Assembly (NCBI GenBank): GCA_023129805.1
Contig: JAGMBK010000116.1
Location: forward strand, 1-5,129
From: Candidatus Zixiibacteriota bacterium
Lineage (GTDB): Bacteria; Zixibacteria; MSB-5A5; SM1-73
Length of the DNA: 5,129 nucleotides
Direction: 5' to 3'
Numbering within the stretch: the stretch's first letter is position 1; every line of letters starts with the position of its first letter. The position numbers and the translations under genes are program-made. Shown in pieces: positions 4,988-5,129 of the stretch. The notes under the pieces were generated by a model, which was given only the letters and a program-made list of their open reading frames with translations, did no database searches and was not told the DNA's origin.

Positions 4988-5129
4988 CTATCTATCCACG
5001 TCCGGCATGATCACGTCTAAGCTCGCAAAGATAACCACCAGATCTGCGATCTTCCAGCTTCTGACCATCCTATTGCTGGGGCGGGGGTTGAACCCCCGCC
5101 CCTTTTGCGGACAGGGGTACAACCCCTGT
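4988..5129 (-). CDS. nuoD: NADH-quinone oxidoreductase subunit D, C-terminal end (partial)
   Basis: The minus strand ends WKIADLVVIFASLDVIMPDVDR before a TAG at 4988-4990. This corresponds to the conserved KIAD..AI..SID...G..DR C-terminus of the 49-kDa subunit NuoD, which helps form the quinone pocket beside cluster N2. Its place directly upstream of nuoH fits. The upstream frame stays open to the window edge but reads glycine-, proline- and arginine-rich repeat sequence (QGLYPCPQKGRGFNPRPSN), where NuoD normally has its SF.NL..LP segment. Either a palindromic repeat has inserted in frame, or the frame is broken outside the window. The usual catalytic part of NuoD lies beyond the right edge. 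Confidence 0.85.
   Translation of the reverse strand, partial: QGLYPCPQKGRGFNPRPSNRMVRSWKIADLVVIFASLDVIMPDVDR
5078..5129. repeat. paired palindromic repeat inside the nuoD reading frame
   Basis: GGGGCGGGGGTT (5078-5089) and AACCCCCGCCCC (5091-5102) are perfect 12-bp arms around a single G. TTTTGCGG follows, then ACAGGGGT/ACCCCTGT (5111-5118 with 5122-5129). The repeat may continue past the window edge. On the minus strand it has no stop codon in the nuoD frame. Confidence 0.85.

Noticed and set aside
1..5129. CRISPR array
   Set aside because: The repeats are palindromic, irregularly spaced and nested, with no uniform spacers and no cas genes.

Overview
The window reads as a stretch of bacterial chromosome in which every supported gene lies on the minus strand. 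From right to left it holds the 3' end of nuoD, nuoH, nuoI, an unrecognised 228-residue gene, nuoJ, nuoK, a small two-helix membrane protein, and dcd (dCTP deaminase). The order nuoD-H-I-J-K, without nuoE/F/G between D and H, fits the compact 11-subunit complex I operons (nuoABCDHIJKLMN) found in many anaerobic and candidate-phylum bacteria. The short 184-residue Dcd, the intermediate GC content and the many GC-rich palindromic repeats between genes suggest an uncultivated lineage sampled by metagenomics. That placement is inference; no rRNA or other phylogenetic marker is present.

Right part (3456-5129): the NuoD C-terminus (conserved KIAD...DVDR ending), NuoH and NuoI follow closely. NuoH carries the quinone-site loops and NuoI has two 4Fe-4S motifs. 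The nuoD end contains a palindromic repeat that stays in frame with the gene.

Middle (2405-3455): the operon is interrupted between nuoI and nuoJ by about 1 kb. This stretch holds a more A+T-rich gene of unknown function, with its own strong ribosome binding site, and clusters of hairpin repeats on both sides. NuoJ and NuoK follow, 3 bases apart. No nuoL follows nuoK.

Left part (1-1594): nuoK is followed by about 500 bases of nested palindromic elements. A two-hairpin module seen in compact form at 656-712 is present again at 1136-1580. There it has been expanded by a 281-bp element with 15-bp terminal inverted repeats, a three-way-junction palindrome, and a 28-base loop insertion. The compact copy sits upstream of dcd, between two copies of the dcd start region. 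The window ends in another hairpin repeat downstream of dcd.

Functionally, NuoD/H/I/J/K are parts of the proton-pumping NADH/ferredoxin:quinone oxidoreductase, and Dcd feeds dTTP synthesis. The most unusual aspect is the density, nesting and coding-sequence intrusion of the palindromic repeats.
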